64,000 nt of DNA from Lachnospiraceae bacterium (GCA_017427775.1 JAFRSD010000005.1:124001-188000), one strand, 5' to 3'. Numbered from the stretch's first letter, positions 54,183 through 63,539 are shown. Translations and numbers: made by a program. Notes: generated from the sequence alone by a model not told the origin.

Positions 54183-55613
54183 ATGACAGAGAATTTTGTT
54201 GAGTCCATTACCAATATGGAAGACGATTTCGCGCAATGGTATACCGATATCGTCAAGAAAGCGGAATTGGTAGATTATACCGGAATTAAAGGATGTATGG
54301 TAATCCGTCCGGCAGGCTATGCGATCTGGGAGAATATCCAGCGGGAGCTCGACCGCCGTTTCAAGGAAACCGGCGTAGAGAACTGCTATCTTCCGATGTT
54401 CATTCCCGAAAGCCTTCTGAAGAAAGAGAAAGATCACGTGGAAGGATTTGCCCCCGAAGTTGCATGGGTAACCGAAGGCGGCGGCGAGAAGCTGCAGGAG
54501 CGGATGTGCGTACGTCCTACCTCCGAAACGCTCTTCTGCGATTTCTATTCGCACATCGTTCACTCCTACCGCGACCTTCCGAAAGTATATAACCAGTGGT
54601 GCTCCGTAGTGCGCTGGGAGAAGACGACCAGACCGTTCCTTCGTTCCATGGAATTCCTGTGGCAGGAAGGACATACGATTCATGCTACCGCTGAAGAGGC
54701 TCAGGCAAGAACCGAGCAGATGCTCAACGTATATGCGGATTTCTGTGAAGATTTCCTTGCCATCCCGATGGTAAGAGGCCGAAAGACCGAGAAGGAGAAA
54801 TTCGCCGGTGCTGAGGCGACCTACACGATCGAAGCTCTGATGCACGACGGTAAGGCTCTCCAGTCCGGAACGAGCCATAACTTCGGCGACGGCTTCGCAA
54901 GAGCATTCGGCATCCAGTATACCGACAAGGAGAACAAGCTTGTATATCCTCATCAGACCAGCTGGGGTATGACAACCCGTCTGATCGGTGCCATTATCAT
55001 GGTTCACGGCGATAACTCCGGTCTCGTACTTCCGCCCCGCGTGGCTCCCGTACAGGCCGTTATCATTCCGATCCAGCAGAAGAAGGAGGGCGTTCTCGAC
55101 GCAGCATATGCGCTTCGCGACCGTCTGAAGGCTTCGTCCCGCATCAAAGTGGACGATTCCGAAAAGTCTCCCGGATTCAAGTTCGCCGAGCAGGAGATGC
55201 GCGGTATCCCGGTACGTATCGAAATCGGCCCGAAGGATCTTGCCGCAGGCCAGGCCGTTCTTGTACGCCGCGACACCAGAGAGAAGCTTGTTGTTTCCCT
55301 CGATGAGATTGAAACGAAACTTACCGAACTGCTTGATACCATCCAGACCGACATGCTGGAGCGTGCACGCGCGCACCGCGACGCACATACCTATGAAGCA
55401 CGCACGATGGAGGAGATGAAGGACATCGCCGATAACAAGCCCGGCTTTATCAAAGCCATGTGGTGCGGCGACCGTGCCTGCGAAGATTCCATCAAGGAGC
55501 AGGCCGGCGTTACTTCCCGTTGCATGCCTTTCAAGCAGGAAACGCTGTCCGACACCTGCGTATGCTGCGGTAAGAAAGCAAAGGCGCTCGTTTACTGGGG
55601 CAAGGCTTACTAA
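54183..55613 (+). CDS. proS: Prolyl-tRNA synthetase, archaeal/eukaryotic type
   Basis: 476 residues, AGGAGG upstream. Class II motif 2 [20 protein letters not shown] and motif 3 near [10 protein letters not shown], an anticodon domain and a zinc-binding-like C-terminal domain with Cys residues (CGDRAC, CVCC). This short ProRS lacks the editing insertion and is common in Clostridia. It charges tRNA-Pro. Confidence 0.96.
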   Translation: MTENFVESITNMEDDFAQWYTDIVKKAELVDYTGIKGCMVIRPAGYAIWENIQRELDRRFKETGVENCYLPMFIPESLLKKEKDHVEGFAPEVAWVTEGGGEKLQERMCVRPTSETLFCDFYSHIVHSYRDLPKVYNQWCSVVRWEKTTRPFLRSMEFLWQEGHTIHATAEEAQARTEQMLNVYADFCEDFLAIPMVRGRKTEKEKFAGAEATYTIEALMHDGKALQSGTSHNFGDGFARAFGIQYTDKENKLVYPHQTSWGMTTRLIGAIIMVHGDNSGLVLPPRVAPVQAVIIPIQQKKEGVLDAAYALRDRLKASSRIKVDDSEKSPGFKFAEQEMRGIPVRIEIGPKDLAAGQAVLVRRDTREKLVVSLDEIETKLTELLDTIQTDMLERARAHRDAHTYEARTMEEMKDIADNKPGFIKAMWCGDRACEDSIKEQAGVTSRCMPFKQETLSDTCVCCGKKAKALVYWGKAY

Positions 55614-55699
55614 TCCCGGAGACGGCCGTTATTTCGGCGCGGTTTTCATAATAACGGAAACTCCGAAGAGTGTTTCGGAATTCCATCCAAACAACAAAT

Positions 55700-55745
55700 A
55701 CCGGAGACGGGTTCGGAAATCTTTCCGTACTGTCTCCGGTTTCTT
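55700..55745 (+). terminator. Terminator of proS
   Basis: Stem ACCGGAGAC/GTCTCCGGT with a 23-base loop that folds further, then TTCTT. Confidence 0.8.
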
Positions 55746-55852
55746 ATGTCTTAACTTACCTTCTTTCTCAGGAATCTGAAGCTTCTTCCGAGAGAACGTC
55801 CCGCCGCATGGGAATCTGCGGCTTCCCTTCTTTCGGAACACGCTCCGTCCTT

Positions 55853-56485
55853 TTAGAATCCGAGGTTTTCGTTTACCAGAATTACATGAACGCGGTCCTT
55901 ATGCCGCTCAAAACGGGTGATCAGAAACTGACAGCAGATCGTATCGATGGACTTGCAGTCCATGCAGCGCCCGACCTTGTTACACGGCGTGTCCAGTCCG
56001 AACCTCTGCGCATTGATTGTTGCAGCTTCGTTGCGGGCACGCTTGATCGCGGCATCCACATCCTTTGCAACCTTATTCATGCCGACTACGAGGATCAGCT
56101 TCTTCGGACCGTATGCGTACGCGGATACACGGTTGGAGTTGCCGTCGATGTTTACGAGGATACCGTCCTCCGTAATGGCATTCGTGCTTCCGAGAAATAC
56201 ATCCGCGTCATAAGCGAACATCTCTGCGGCTCGTTTGTCAGATGCCTTCTCGCGGTTACAGTATTCATACTCCGGCCCGCTTACGGCCTTGATGAGGCCG
56301 ATCTCCGCGATGGACATGGATCCGCCGTTCGTAATCTTGCTTCCCTTCGGGATCAGCGAAAGCGCCTTCTCTAATGCCTCTTCCTTCGTCTGAACATAGT
56401 ATCCGGTCATGTTTCTACCGGCAAGTCCTTTGATGATCTGTTCGGCGAGCAGGTCGTTTCTGCGGTTTCGATTCGGTTCGTTCAT
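55853..56485 (-). CDS. LUD-domain (lactate utilisation/LutC-like) protein
   Basis: 210 residues from ATG 56485. LUD/DUF162 signatures: TNGGSMSIAEIG, VFLGSTNAITEDGILVNIDG and a Cys-rich end CMDCKSIDTICC. The family takes part in lactate oxidation or assembly with Fe-S subunits, but a single LUD gene occurs in many Clostridia. It starts 13 bases after the kinase-like gene, one transcript. Confidence 0.86.
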   Translation of the reverse strand: MNEPNRNRRNDLLAEQIIKGLAGRNMTGYYVQTKEEALEKALSLIPKGSKITNGGSMSIAEIGLIKAVSGPEYEYCNREKASDKRAAEMFAYDADVFLGSTNAITEDGILVNIDGNSNRVSAYAYGPKKLILVVGMNKVAKDVDAAIKRARNEAATINAQRFGLDTPCNKVGRCMDCKSIDTICCQFLITRFERHKDRVHVILVNENLGF

Positions 56486-56498
56486 CCTTTCACCCCTC

Positions 56499-57263
56499 TT
56501 ATGCCAAAACCGCGGAAAGATACGCGTATCCTTCCTCTGCGGCCTTCTCCACATACTGTGCGCCCTCCGTTACCGTAAAACGGTCCCCGTCAACGGAAAC
56601 CTTAATGGAAACCGGGTATACGTAGCCATGCTCATAGGTAACCTCTGCGGCATTCTTCGCGCCGAGTCTCTTCGGCGAAACAAGAATGCGTCCGGTCTTA
56701 TCATAACCGTCCCACACGTCACAGGCACGGGCTTCTCCGATCAATGCATCCGCAATCCGGTCCGGCGGAAGGAAACTCGAATCCAGGATCAGATTATAGT
56801 TATTGAAATCAAAATAATGGATTCCGTACAGTTCCTCGTAACGCTTGTCCTCGTTCGTGGCACGCGCAGAGAGCTGTGCCCTTGCGTCAGCCTCATCCTT
56901 ATAGGTCTCAACCTCTCCGCGGCTTGCGTCCGCGTATACGCGTCTCGCTGCCTCGCCGAGGTCAACCGAAAGGAATACTTTGAACGACTTTGCCACAAAA
57001 TGCCATGCCAGGCGGGAGTCGAAAAGAATGGCCTTATCTGGATTCTCACGGCTGATTGCGGCAGTCTTATCATCGATCATATGGTCATACTGCGGATCCT
57101 TTGTCATCAGTTCGTTCATCTCCAGAACCGAGATTCCGAGATCATCGGCAATGGAACGGATCACCTTGCCGGTCGAGAAGATCTCCAGTCCGTATTTGGC
57201 TTCCAGGATTTTGCTGACGGTTGATTTTCCGCTTCCGAGATTTCCGGTCAGTGTAATATGCAT
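56499..57263 (-). CDS. Cytidylate-kinase-like family protein
   Basis: 254 residues. Walker A TLTGNLGSGKSTVSKIL at 5-21, YADASRGE and the lid region resemble Cytidylate_kin2 (AAA-like NMP kinases). About 85 residues beyond the kinase core form an unrecognised C-terminal domain, ending LSAVLA. Likely a nucleotide or small-molecule kinase; substrate unknown. Confidence 0.82.
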   Translation of the reverse strand: MHITLTGNLGSGKSTVSKILEAKYGLEIFSTGKVIRSIADDLGISVLEMNELMTKDPQYDHMIDDKTAAISRENPDKAILFDSRLAWHFVAKSFKVFLSVDLGEAARRVYADASRGEVETYKDEADARAQLSARATNEDKRYEELYGIHYFDFNNYNLILDSSFLPPDRIADALIGEARACDVWDGYDKTGRILVSPKRLGAKNAAEVTYEHGYVYPVSIKVSVDGDRFTVTEGAQYVEKAAEEGYAYLSAVLA

Positions 57264-57284
57264 ATTGCCCCTCCGAAAGACACG

Positions 57285-57305
57285 CGCCGGGAAGACTTCC
57301 CGGCG
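57285..57305. repeat. Perfect short inverted repeat
   Basis: CGCCGGGAAG-A-CTTCCCGGCG upstream of the cytidylate-kinase-like gene on its leader side. No T run; could be a protein-binding site or a leader hairpin. Confidence 0.7.
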
Positions 57306-57363
57306 GGGTCGTATTTGTCTAGATTATAACAACGAAGAAGCTCTCTTGCAAGATGGCGCGGGG

Positions 57364-58032
57364 TTATTTTCTGTTCTCGTAATCCTCGTTCACGGCAGCT
57401 GCCCAGTCCTCGCAAACCTTACCCTTGCTGCGCATGGACTGTACGGCTCCTGCCACGCTTTCAAAGAGCGTATGCGTTCCGATACTGTCCGCACAGTAGT
57501 TTACGGAGTTCTGTCTGGCAAATCCGAAGCTTTCTCCGGTCTTCACCGCGTCGATGTTCGCGCCGAGGAACAGAAACTCCCAGCCGTTCTTCTGTTGTTC
57601 CTTAACCATCTTCTTAACGGCATCGGCCTTGAACTGCGTGCTGGCGTTCTCCAGACCGTCGGTCGTTACCACGAAGATTACATGCTCCGGCACATCCTCC
57701 GGGCGGATGTAGCGGTGAATGTCACGGATATGGTTGATCGTTCCGCCGAGCGCGTCAAGAAGCGCCGTGCAGCCTCCGACCGCATATTCGCGTTCCGTCA
57801 TGACCGGAACTTCATTCAGGTCAATGCGGTCATGCAATGTAGTTGCATGCGAGTCGAACAGAACCGTAGTCACGAAAGCCTTGCCTTCCTCCTGCTTCTG
57901 CTTTTCGATCATTCCGTTGAAGCCTCCGATCGTGTCGCTTACAAGACCTGCCATGGAGCCGCTGCGGTCCAGGATAAATACCATCTCGGTGATTCCGTTG
58001 TTCGTTCTTTCGTTCTTCTTATTGTTCTTCAT
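57364..58032 (-). CDS. von Willebrand factor A domain protein
   Basis: 222 residues from ATG 58032 (AGGAGG upstream). MIDAS site DRSGSM (Asp22, Ser24, Ser26) with the third ligand region VTTDGLEN. The whole protein is a single vWA domain of TerY-like size, so it probably assembles with a partner in the cytoplasm. Its neighbour, on the same strand, is the macro-HTH protein. Confidence 0.9.
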   Translation of the reverse strand: MKNNKKNERTNNGITEMVFILDRSGSMAGLVSDTIGGFNGMIEKQKQEEGKAFVTTVLFDSHATTLHDRIDLNEVPVMTEREYAVGGCTALLDALGGTINHIRDIHRYIRPEDVPEHVIFVVTTDGLENASTQFKADAVKKMVKEQQKNGWEFLFLGANIDAVKTGESFGFARQNSVNYCADSIGTHTLFESVAGAVQSMRSKGKVCEDWAAAVNEDYENRK

Positions 58033-58103
58033 ATTCGTTTCCTCCTGATTTCTCCCGCCCGGTGTTGCACCGGACTTTTTCTTTACACCTGCATCATAAT
58101 AGA

Positions 58104-58152
58104 AAAATGCCGCCATATGGTCGCTTGGCAAGCGACATTTGACGGCATTTCG
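58104..58152 (-). terminator. Terminator of the macro-domain gene
   Basis: Compound hairpin on the minus strand: outer stem AAATGCCG/CGGCATTT, inner stem GTCGCTT/AAGCGAC, then TTTTTC. Confidence 0.85.
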
Positions 58153-58176
58153 GATGAATCATTCGGATATACGGTT

Positions 58177-59358
58177 TTATGCGCCGAGGAGCGGCTGGTC
58201 GTAACGGAACAGTTCCTCGTTGATCTTCAGGATGTCGTATTCCTGCCGTTCGATAAAGAAACGGATGATCACGTCGAAAAGCGAACTCTGCGAAAATGCG
58301 TACCCCGCCTTCTTAAGCATCTCCTCCGCTTCGGCAGGCGGGAGCTGCAATGCTACGGCAAATGCAATCGCCGTCGGCTTGCTCGGGCGGTACAGCGCGT
58401 CACTCCGGATCTTCGAGAACAGCTTCCGGTCAATGTTGGCCCGGTGATAACATTCCGAATCGGTCATACCGCTCTCGTCGATCTTTCGAAGAAGCATCTG
58501 GGAAAAGCTTTCATCAAGCATTCCTCGGAAATCCGGGTGTGCTCCCATCGGCTTTGACGCTGCGGCCTGCATCGCCTGACAGGATGCGGCTGCCCCGGCA
58601 TACGCGTCGCGGCGTTCCGAAACCCGGTTGCATACCGCGGCGTCACTGCCGGCCGCTTCCGACTCGAATGTCAGCTTCCGCTTTTTGAAAAGCCCCGTAA
58701 CGCCCTTCCGGGCTTCCTTCTCCCTGCGCTTTTCCGCGGACAGGGAATCCTGCACCGGCGGTTTTGCGTCCTCCGCCTCTTCCGCAACGGCTTCCGGTTC
58801 CGCCGTTTCTTCCCTTACGGTGTACATATTGTACTTCGAGGGCTCATACCAATGCTTGCGGATATACTCGGACAGTTCCCTGCGGCCGCTTGTTTCCGCG
58901 CCGTTATAATAGACGAACAGAACTGTCATTTCATGCGTTTCCAGGAACTCCCGGGCTGCGGAAGCCGCAATCTCCGCCGCTTCCTCCTTCGGATATCCGT
59001 AAACGCCGGTCGAGATCGCGGGAAATGCGACGCTCTCGCATTGATTCTCTGCGGCAAGTTCCAAACTCTTTACATAGCAGCTTCGAAGGAGCTCCGGCTC
59101 CCCGTGGTTTCCGCCCCGATAGACCGGACCTACCGTATGGATCACGTATTTACAAGGCAGACGGTATCCGCCGGTGATCTTCGCCTCGCCGGTTTCACAT
59201 CCGTGAAGCGTCCGGCACTCGGCAAGGAGTTCCGGCCCGGCAGCCCTGTGGATCGCGCCGTCCACTCCGCCGCCCCCGAGAAGGCTGTTGTTCGCGGCGT
59301 TGACGATCGCATCCGCCTTTATTTTCGTAATATCTCCCTTAACAAACAGTAACGGCAT
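58177..59358 (-). CDS. Macro domain fused to a helix-turn-helix-like C-terminal domain
   Basis: 393 residues, GGGAGGA upstream. Residues 1-165: macro domain with [18 protein letters not shown] and [12 protein letters not shown], the ADP-ribose and O-acetyl-ADP-ribose pocket. An Ala/Glu/Lys-rich linker (about 175-280). The last ~110 residues ([47 protein letters not shown]) look like an XRE-like HTH domain. It probably reads or removes ADP-ribose; DNA or protein binding by the tail is inferred. Confidence 0.88.
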   Translation of the reverse strand: MPLLFVKGDITKIKADAIVNAANNSLLGGGGVDGAIHRAAGPELLAECRTLHGCETGEAKITGGYRLPCKYVIHTVGPVYRGGNHGEPELLRSCYVKSLELAAENQCESVAFPAISTGVYGYPKEEAAEIAASAAREFLETHEMTVLFVYYNGAETSGRRELSEYIRKHWYEPSKYNMYTVREETAEPEAVAEEAEDAKPPVQDSLSAEKRREKEARKGVTGLFKKRKLTFESEAAGSDAAVCNRVSERRDAYAGAAASCQAMQAAASKPMGAHPDFRGMLDESFSQMLLRKIDESGMTDSECYHRANIDRKLFSKIRSDALYRPSKPTAIAFAVALQLPPAEAEEMLKKAGYAFSQSSLFDVIIRFFIERQEYDILKINEELFRYDQPLLGA

Positions 59359-59397
59359 ATTCTTCCTCCCATGTGCGCCCTTTCAGGGTCCGGTCCC

Positions 59398-59426
59398 ATC
59401 ATATCACATTTTCCGCGAAAGGGAAA
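59398..59426 (-). promoter_or_regulatory. Possible promoter of the macro-domain gene
   Basis: TATGAT with a weak -35 (TTTCCC) at 17 bases, about 40 bases before ATG 59358. Segment 59401-59417 is identical to 26636-26652 in another promoter. Confidence 0.5.
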
Positions 59427-59443
59427 TGCCCCGGAACATAAAC

Positions 59444-59474
59444 AGAGCTGCGGCATTTCTTATGCAGCAGCTCT
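59444..59474. repeat. Hairpin between the repeat array and the macro gene
   Basis: Perfect stem AGAGCTGC/GCAGCTCT around a 15-base loop that pairs further. On the minus strand GTTTATGTT follows, so it may end the array transcript, weakly. Confidence 0.5.
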
Positions 59475-59512
59475 TAATCATTTATAGAATTTTTTATATG
59501 TAGTTCACTCAA

Positions 59513-60015
59513 CTTAGTACATTGGTCTGTACCATCCATTTCTTAACATTATGATTATGGGTAGATCAACTTATGTTTTTGTTGGAGTGTACCTGCCTTT
59601 CATAATATCGTTTTAAGGTGGATCAATTTAGGTATCCTTTGGAGTATACCTGCCTTTCATAATATCGTTTTAGGTGGGTCAATTAACTATTCCTTTGGAG
59701 TATACCTACCTTTCATAATATCGTTTTGCGGTAGTTCAACTTAATTGTCCTTTGGACTGTACCTGCCTTTCATGATATCGTGTGTTATATAGACCAATTT
59801 ACGTTCCCATTGGAGTGTACCTTCCTGTTTTATTTCCAATCTATATGAATGACTGAATTAACTTTGCTTTCATTTTACACTTCGTTTTCTTCAGATTATG
59901 TCCGGTGTCCCATTGGAGTTTACCATCCTTTATCGGTGTTTTCAGTTTTGTTAACCAGTCGCTGTCCGTCATTATGATCGGTCACTGCTTAGTACATCGG
60001 TCTCACCCTTTCTTT
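59513..60015. repeat. Degenerate tandem repeat array, eight cores
   Basis: Core elements (plus strand TTGGAGTATACCTGCC, variants) start at 59524, 59584, 59641, 59697, 59754, 59812, 59915 and 59999. The middle units are 56-58 bases long, the outer ones more divergent (60, 103, 84). Units carry a ~31-base conserved half (to TTTCATAATATCGTTTT) and a looser half with TCAATTTA and TCCTTT. The last core, at 59999, is followed by a T-rich run. Non-coding, AT-rich, unlike the flanking genes. Confidence 0.9.
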
Positions 60016-60083
60016 TTTTATTGGCCTTCTCTCGGCCGATCCGTTAGTTCTTTCGGATTGTGTTCTCTTCTTTTGTTGTCTAT

Positions 60084-60112
60084 ACTTTACCACCGGGCAT
60101 TCTATTTGTCAA
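60084..60112 (-). promoter_or_regulatory. Sigma-A promoter reading into the repeat array
   Basis: Minus strand TTGACA, 17-base spacer, TAAAGT. It points leftward through all repeat units toward the macro-domain gene. Confidence 0.82.
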
Positions 60113-60160
60113 TACAATTTTGCCATTTCTTATCAAATTATTTCTAATTTTATCGATTTT

Positions 60161-60229
60161 GCCAAAATATTCTGACAATTTGCGTATTTTCTTTCTGTTT
60201 TGGCACATTTTCGGCGGAATTGTCAGAAT
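60161..60229. repeat. Two interleaved inverted repeats
   Basis: ATTCTGACAATT (60169-60180) pairs with AATTGTCAGAAT (60218-60229), and GCCAAAA (60161-60167) with TTTTGGC (60197-60203). The arms interleave as in a pseudoknot. Downstream of the ABC fusion gene, so possibly its terminator region. Confidence 0.6.
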
Positions 60230-60250
60230 TGCGCTCCTTTTCCGGGTGAT

Positions 60251-61801
60251 TTATCCCAGCCGGACAATCTCGACGCTCGCAAAACGCTTCGAAATTTCCT
60301 CTATTTCTGACGGATTATGCGTCACAATTACAATTGCGTTATCACTCTTCCGTTCCTTCAGAAGACGGATCATCGCGTCTTTCTTGGCTTCATCCAGCCC
60401 CGTAAACGGTTCATCTAAAAGGAGCATGCGCGACGGAACCGCCAGCGCGCGGCACCACGCAACCCTTCTCTTCATTCCGCCGGAAAATGCGGACACCGGC
60501 TTTCCTTCGGCTTCCGTGATCCCTGCGCGGCGAAGAAGCTCCTCTGCATCCGCGCGGTCCGGAGCATTCGGCACGATCCGGACATTCTTCGAAGCGGACA
60601 GCTGCTCAAACAGCCGGTTCTCCTGAAATACTGCCGCAATAACCGTACCGTCTGCCTTCGTAACGGAGCCCTGATCCGGTTCCGTCAGGCCCAGAAGGAT
60701 CCGTAACAGCGTCGTCTTTCCGATTCCGGAAGGCCCCAAAAGGATAGTCACGGTTCCCGGCATCAGTTTCATGCTGATATCCGAAAGAACGGTGCGGCCG
60801 TCATAGTATTTGTCCACATGGCTGAGCTCGCAGACCGGTTCGCCTGCCACCCGGACAGTTTTAGGAAGGTCTTCCGCTTGCGCCGAAAGTACGCCAGTCC
60901 CCGCCTCCGCAGCTTCGGCGGCAGGCTTCGCGGTCTCATCTTCGGTTGCATTCTTTCCGTCCGAGGCTTTCTCGGCTTCCGCTTTCTTTTCGGCCGTGCT
61001 GCCCCAGAGAACGAACCGTAGCAGCCGTCCGTGGTGTTTCCAAAGCGTCGGATTACTGAAAGAAACCGTCAGCAGACGGAAAAGGACAAGGAATACCTTC
61101 TCGAACAGAACGCTGACCGCGATAATGATGATCGTCCAGGCGAAGACACCTTCCGCATCAACATACAGCTTCGAATAATATAACTCGTGCCCGATGGATT
61201 TCGGGGACTGCGCGATCAATTCCGCGGCGATTCCCGCTTTCCAGCAAAGGCTGAGACCTGCCGAACAGGCCGCCGTCGTGTACGGGATCATTGCCGGAAT
61301 GATCATGTGGCAAAGACGCTTGAAAAACGGAATACGGAACACCTGCGCGGCTTCTTTCAGCCGGATGTCCGTCCCGCCGATTCCTTTGCGGACGTTTTCG
61401 TATACAACCGGGAATACCATCAGAAGCGAGATGACCAGGCCGATCTTCTCGGGCTTCACAAAAAAGAGCAGCAGAATAATGAACGACACGACCGGAACCG
61501 TCTTGACCAGTTTGACGCCGGGCATCAGAAGGATTTCGATCACTTCGCTCATACTGCTGATGACCGCGAGCACCAGCCCTGCTGCCAGCGCGATCAGAAA
61601 TCCGGCCGTCACATGCCGGAAGCTTCCCCAGATCACCTCGAGGAATGCTTTGTCGCGTAACATTTTCAGCAGCGTGCGGAACACCGCCGCGGGATAAGGC
61701 AGCAATACCGGCTTATTCAGCCGGTACGCAGCAAGTTCCCACAGCCCGATCCATAACAGGACGGCGACCGCGGCTAATATGGTTTTCTTCCACTTATTCA
61801 A
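60251..61801 (-). CDS. NitT/TauT-type ABC transporter, permease and ATPase in one chain
   Basis: 516 residues, TTG start at 61801 with GGAG eight bases upstream. Residues 1-270: SsuC/TauC-like permease with six helices and the coupling loop near LKEAAQVFRIPFFKR. Residues ~271-335: Ala/Glu/Lys-rich linker. Residues ~336-516: ATPase with GPSGIGKTTLL, AFSGGMKRRV and LLLDEPFTGLD. Imports a small molecule (sulfonate, nitrate, thiamine precursor); no binding protein is in the window. Confidence 0.93.
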   Translation of the reverse strand: MNKWKKTILAAVAVLLWIGLWELAAYRLNKPVLLPYPAAVFRTLLKMLRDKAFLEVIWGSFRHVTAGFLIALAAGLVLAVISSMSEVIEILLMPGVKLVKTVPVVSFIILLLFFVKPEKIGLVISLLMVFPVVYENVRKGIGGTDIRLKEAAQVFRIPFFKRLCHMIIPAMIPYTTAACSAGLSLCWKAGIAAELIAQSPKSIGHELYYSKLYVDAEGVFAWTIIIIAVSVLFEKVFLVLFRLLTVSFSNPTLWKHHGRLLRFVLWGSTAEKKAEAEKASDGKNATEDETAKPAAEAAEAGTGVLSAQAEDLPKTVRVAGEPVCELSHVDKYYDGRTVLSDISMKLMPGTVTILLGPSGIGKTTLLRILLGLTEPDQGSVTKADGTVIAAVFQENRLFEQLSASKNVRIVPNAPDRADAEELLRRAGITEAEGKPVSAFSGGMKRRVAWCRALAVPSRMLLLDEPFTGLDEAKKDAMIRLLKERKSDNAIVIVTHNPSEIEEISKRFASVEIVRLG

Positions 61802-61813
61802 AAGGGTTACTCC

Positions 61814-63367
61814 TTATTCGGACATACTGAAACGGACAATCTTCCAAATGATTCCGATGACGATTGTGCCGATGCCTGCACAGAGAACGACAAGACCGCC
61901 CTTCTCAAAATGCGTGAACAAAGCTTTTCTCAGCATATCGATGTACTGTTCGCCGATCTGGTTCTCGGCAAATTTTTCGATTGCCACACGACCGATCGTG
62001 ATGCCGCCGAACACAAGACCGCCAACAAGACTCCCGGTCACACCAACATGGATCAGGCTGCTGTCAACGAACCGCCCGCATGCCAGGAATACAAGCAATA
62101 CGAAGAATCCGGTTATTCCATAGAGAATATAAAGAAGCGTGTCAGAGAAGAAGAACCGGATGAATTTCATACCCTTGGAGAAGGATTCTCCCGCACGGTC
62201 CGGAAGGTTCGATATTTCTTCTTCATTGAAGGTATCGATTTCTTTACGAATCGAGTCGTAATCTTCCTCTAAAAGCTGTTTACCGGTATACTGTTCGATT
62301 ACATCCGCGTTATTCTTAAGAATCTTTACGATTTTATCGGCATCAATCTGGAACTCGTCCTCTTCGCCGGTCAGGTAATCAACGAATCCGTCAAGTGTTC
62401 CGGAGATCATCTTCTGTACGCTCTTATCGTTCAGAAGTTCATTAATGTTGTCCTCCGTCAGTTCGGGATAGAGTGCCCGCTGCTCTTCGGGAATCTGCTC
62501 GAGAATGTATCCGGCAACGGTCTTTCCTTTATCCGACTTATTGCCGGTCAGATCGCTGACGTCAATCTTGGAGATGGCAGACGCGTCCATAACCGCTTCG
62601 GTCAGATTCTCCGCGGAAAGAGCCTTGCGGATTCCGAATACAAGAAGGGATACCAGTCCGCATAAGAACAGGACAAAGCAAAGGAAGAACGCAAGCACTC
62701 TGCGGCCGAAACCGAGTTTCTTCTTCTCCTTTGCCGGAGCCGCCTGCTGCATGAGCGGTGCCCCGTACGGCGTCGTATACGGCGGCACATAACCCTGCTG
62801 GTACTGTCCGTCATACGTCGGCTGCTGATACTGCTGGCTGTACGGCTGCTGGTACTGCTGGCTGTACGGCTGCTGATAATTGGTCGTATAATTCTGCTGC
62901 GGCTGTGCTGCAGGCTGAACCGTCTTCTGCTCCTCCGTTCCGGACGGCGGGAATACGGCAACCGTGGCGCTTCCGTAAACACCTGCATCATATCCGTAAA
63001 CCGGAGATACCGGGGTAGCCGGCTCTGCAGGCTTCTGAACGGCAGCAGCCTCCGCCGTTTCTTCTATCGCATTTTCAACGATTTCCGCGGTTTCACTTAC
63101 TGCAGCCTCCGTGGTCTCGGCGGCTTCACTTACTGCTGCCTCCGTGGTCTCGGCGGTTTCCGTGACAATCTCCGCGGCTGTTTCGTTAACATCCGCAATA
63201 ACCTCCTCCGCAGCTGCCGGTACTTCCGTCGCTGCTTCGGTAATCTCTTCCTTCATCTCCTCTGCCGCAGGCGCTGCGTCGATCTCGCCGATCTTAGCGC
63301 CGCACATCATGCAGAACATAAAACCGCTTTCGGTTTCCTTTCCGCATGCAGGACATACAATCTTCAT
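61814..63367 (-). CDS. Zinc-ribbon, Gln-rich membrane protein
   Basis: 517 residues. N-terminal zinc ribbon CPACGKETESGFMFCMMC, an acidic/Ala region with tandem ETTEAAVSE-type repeats (about 70-100), a Gln/Tyr/Pro tract (QQPYSQQYQQPYSQQYQQP), a TM at about 230-252, an outer domain of ~150 residues and three more TMs. Function unknown; the layout recalls other zinc-ribbon membrane proteins of Firmicutes. It is 12 bases upstream of the ABC fusion. Confidence 0.85.
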   Translation of the reverse strand: MKIVCPACGKETESGFMFCMMCGAKIGEIDAAPAAEEMKEEITEAATEVPAAAEEVIADVNETAAEIVTETAETTEAAVSEAAETTEAAVSETAEIVENAIEETAEAAAVQKPAEPATPVSPVYGYDAGVYGSATVAVFPPSGTEEQKTVQPAAQPQQNYTTNYQQPYSQQYQQPYSQQYQQPTYDGQYQQGYVPPYTTPYGAPLMQQAAPAKEKKKLGFGRRVLAFFLCFVLFLCGLVSLLVFGIRKALSAENLTEAVMDASAISKIDVSDLTGNKSDKGKTVAGYILEQIPEEQRALYPELTEDNINELLNDKSVQKMISGTLDGFVDYLTGEEDEFQIDADKIVKILKNNADVIEQYTGKQLLEEDYDSIRKEIDTFNEEEISNLPDRAGESFSKGMKFIRFFFSDTLLYILYGITGFFVLLVFLACGRFVDSSLIHVGVTGSLVGGLVFGGITIGRVAIEKFAENQIGEQYIDMLRKALFTHFEKGGLVVLCAGIGTIVIGIIWKIVRFSMSE

Positions 63368-63435
63368 GTCAGCCTCCCAATCTTTTGTGAACCAATCATT
63401 GGTACTTTCACTTCCGGCGGTTGTCCGCTATTTGA

Positions 63436-63464
63436 AATGTAACACAAATTTACCCCTTGCGCAA
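63436..63464 (-). promoter_or_regulatory. Likely promoter of the 63367-60251 operon
   Basis: Minus strand TTGCGC, 17-base spacer, TACATT, ~70 bases before the ATG. An inverted repeat ACCAAT-G-ATTGGT lies between promoter and gene (about 63390-63402). Confidence 0.55.
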
Positions 63465-63498
63465 CACATTTTCAGATAAAAACGGCTCCGCTCAAAGG

Positions 63499-63530
63499 AA
63501 AAAGGAACCGCCCTCTATGCGGTCCCTTTT
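63499..63530 (-). terminator. Terminator of the ABC exporter gene
   Basis: Stem AAGGGACCG/CGGTTCCTT followed by TTTTTCC on the minus strand. Confidence 0.8.
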
Positions 63531-63539
63531 CTGATTCTT

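Larger units (their letters stand above)
60016..60250. other. Promoter-bearing gene-free stretch
   Basis: Contains the minus-strand promoter at 60084 and the inverted repeats at 60161-60229; nothing else is seen. Confidence 0.6.

Noticed and set aside
54075-55388. Long minus-strand frame opposite proS (437 codons)
   Set aside because: Antisense shadow of a well-conserved gene, with no recognisable domain or ribosome site.
59513-60015. CRISPR-like repeat/spacer pattern
   Set aside because: The variable halves also share sequence (TCAATTTA, TCCTTT), the conserved halves are imperfect, and no cas gene is near.
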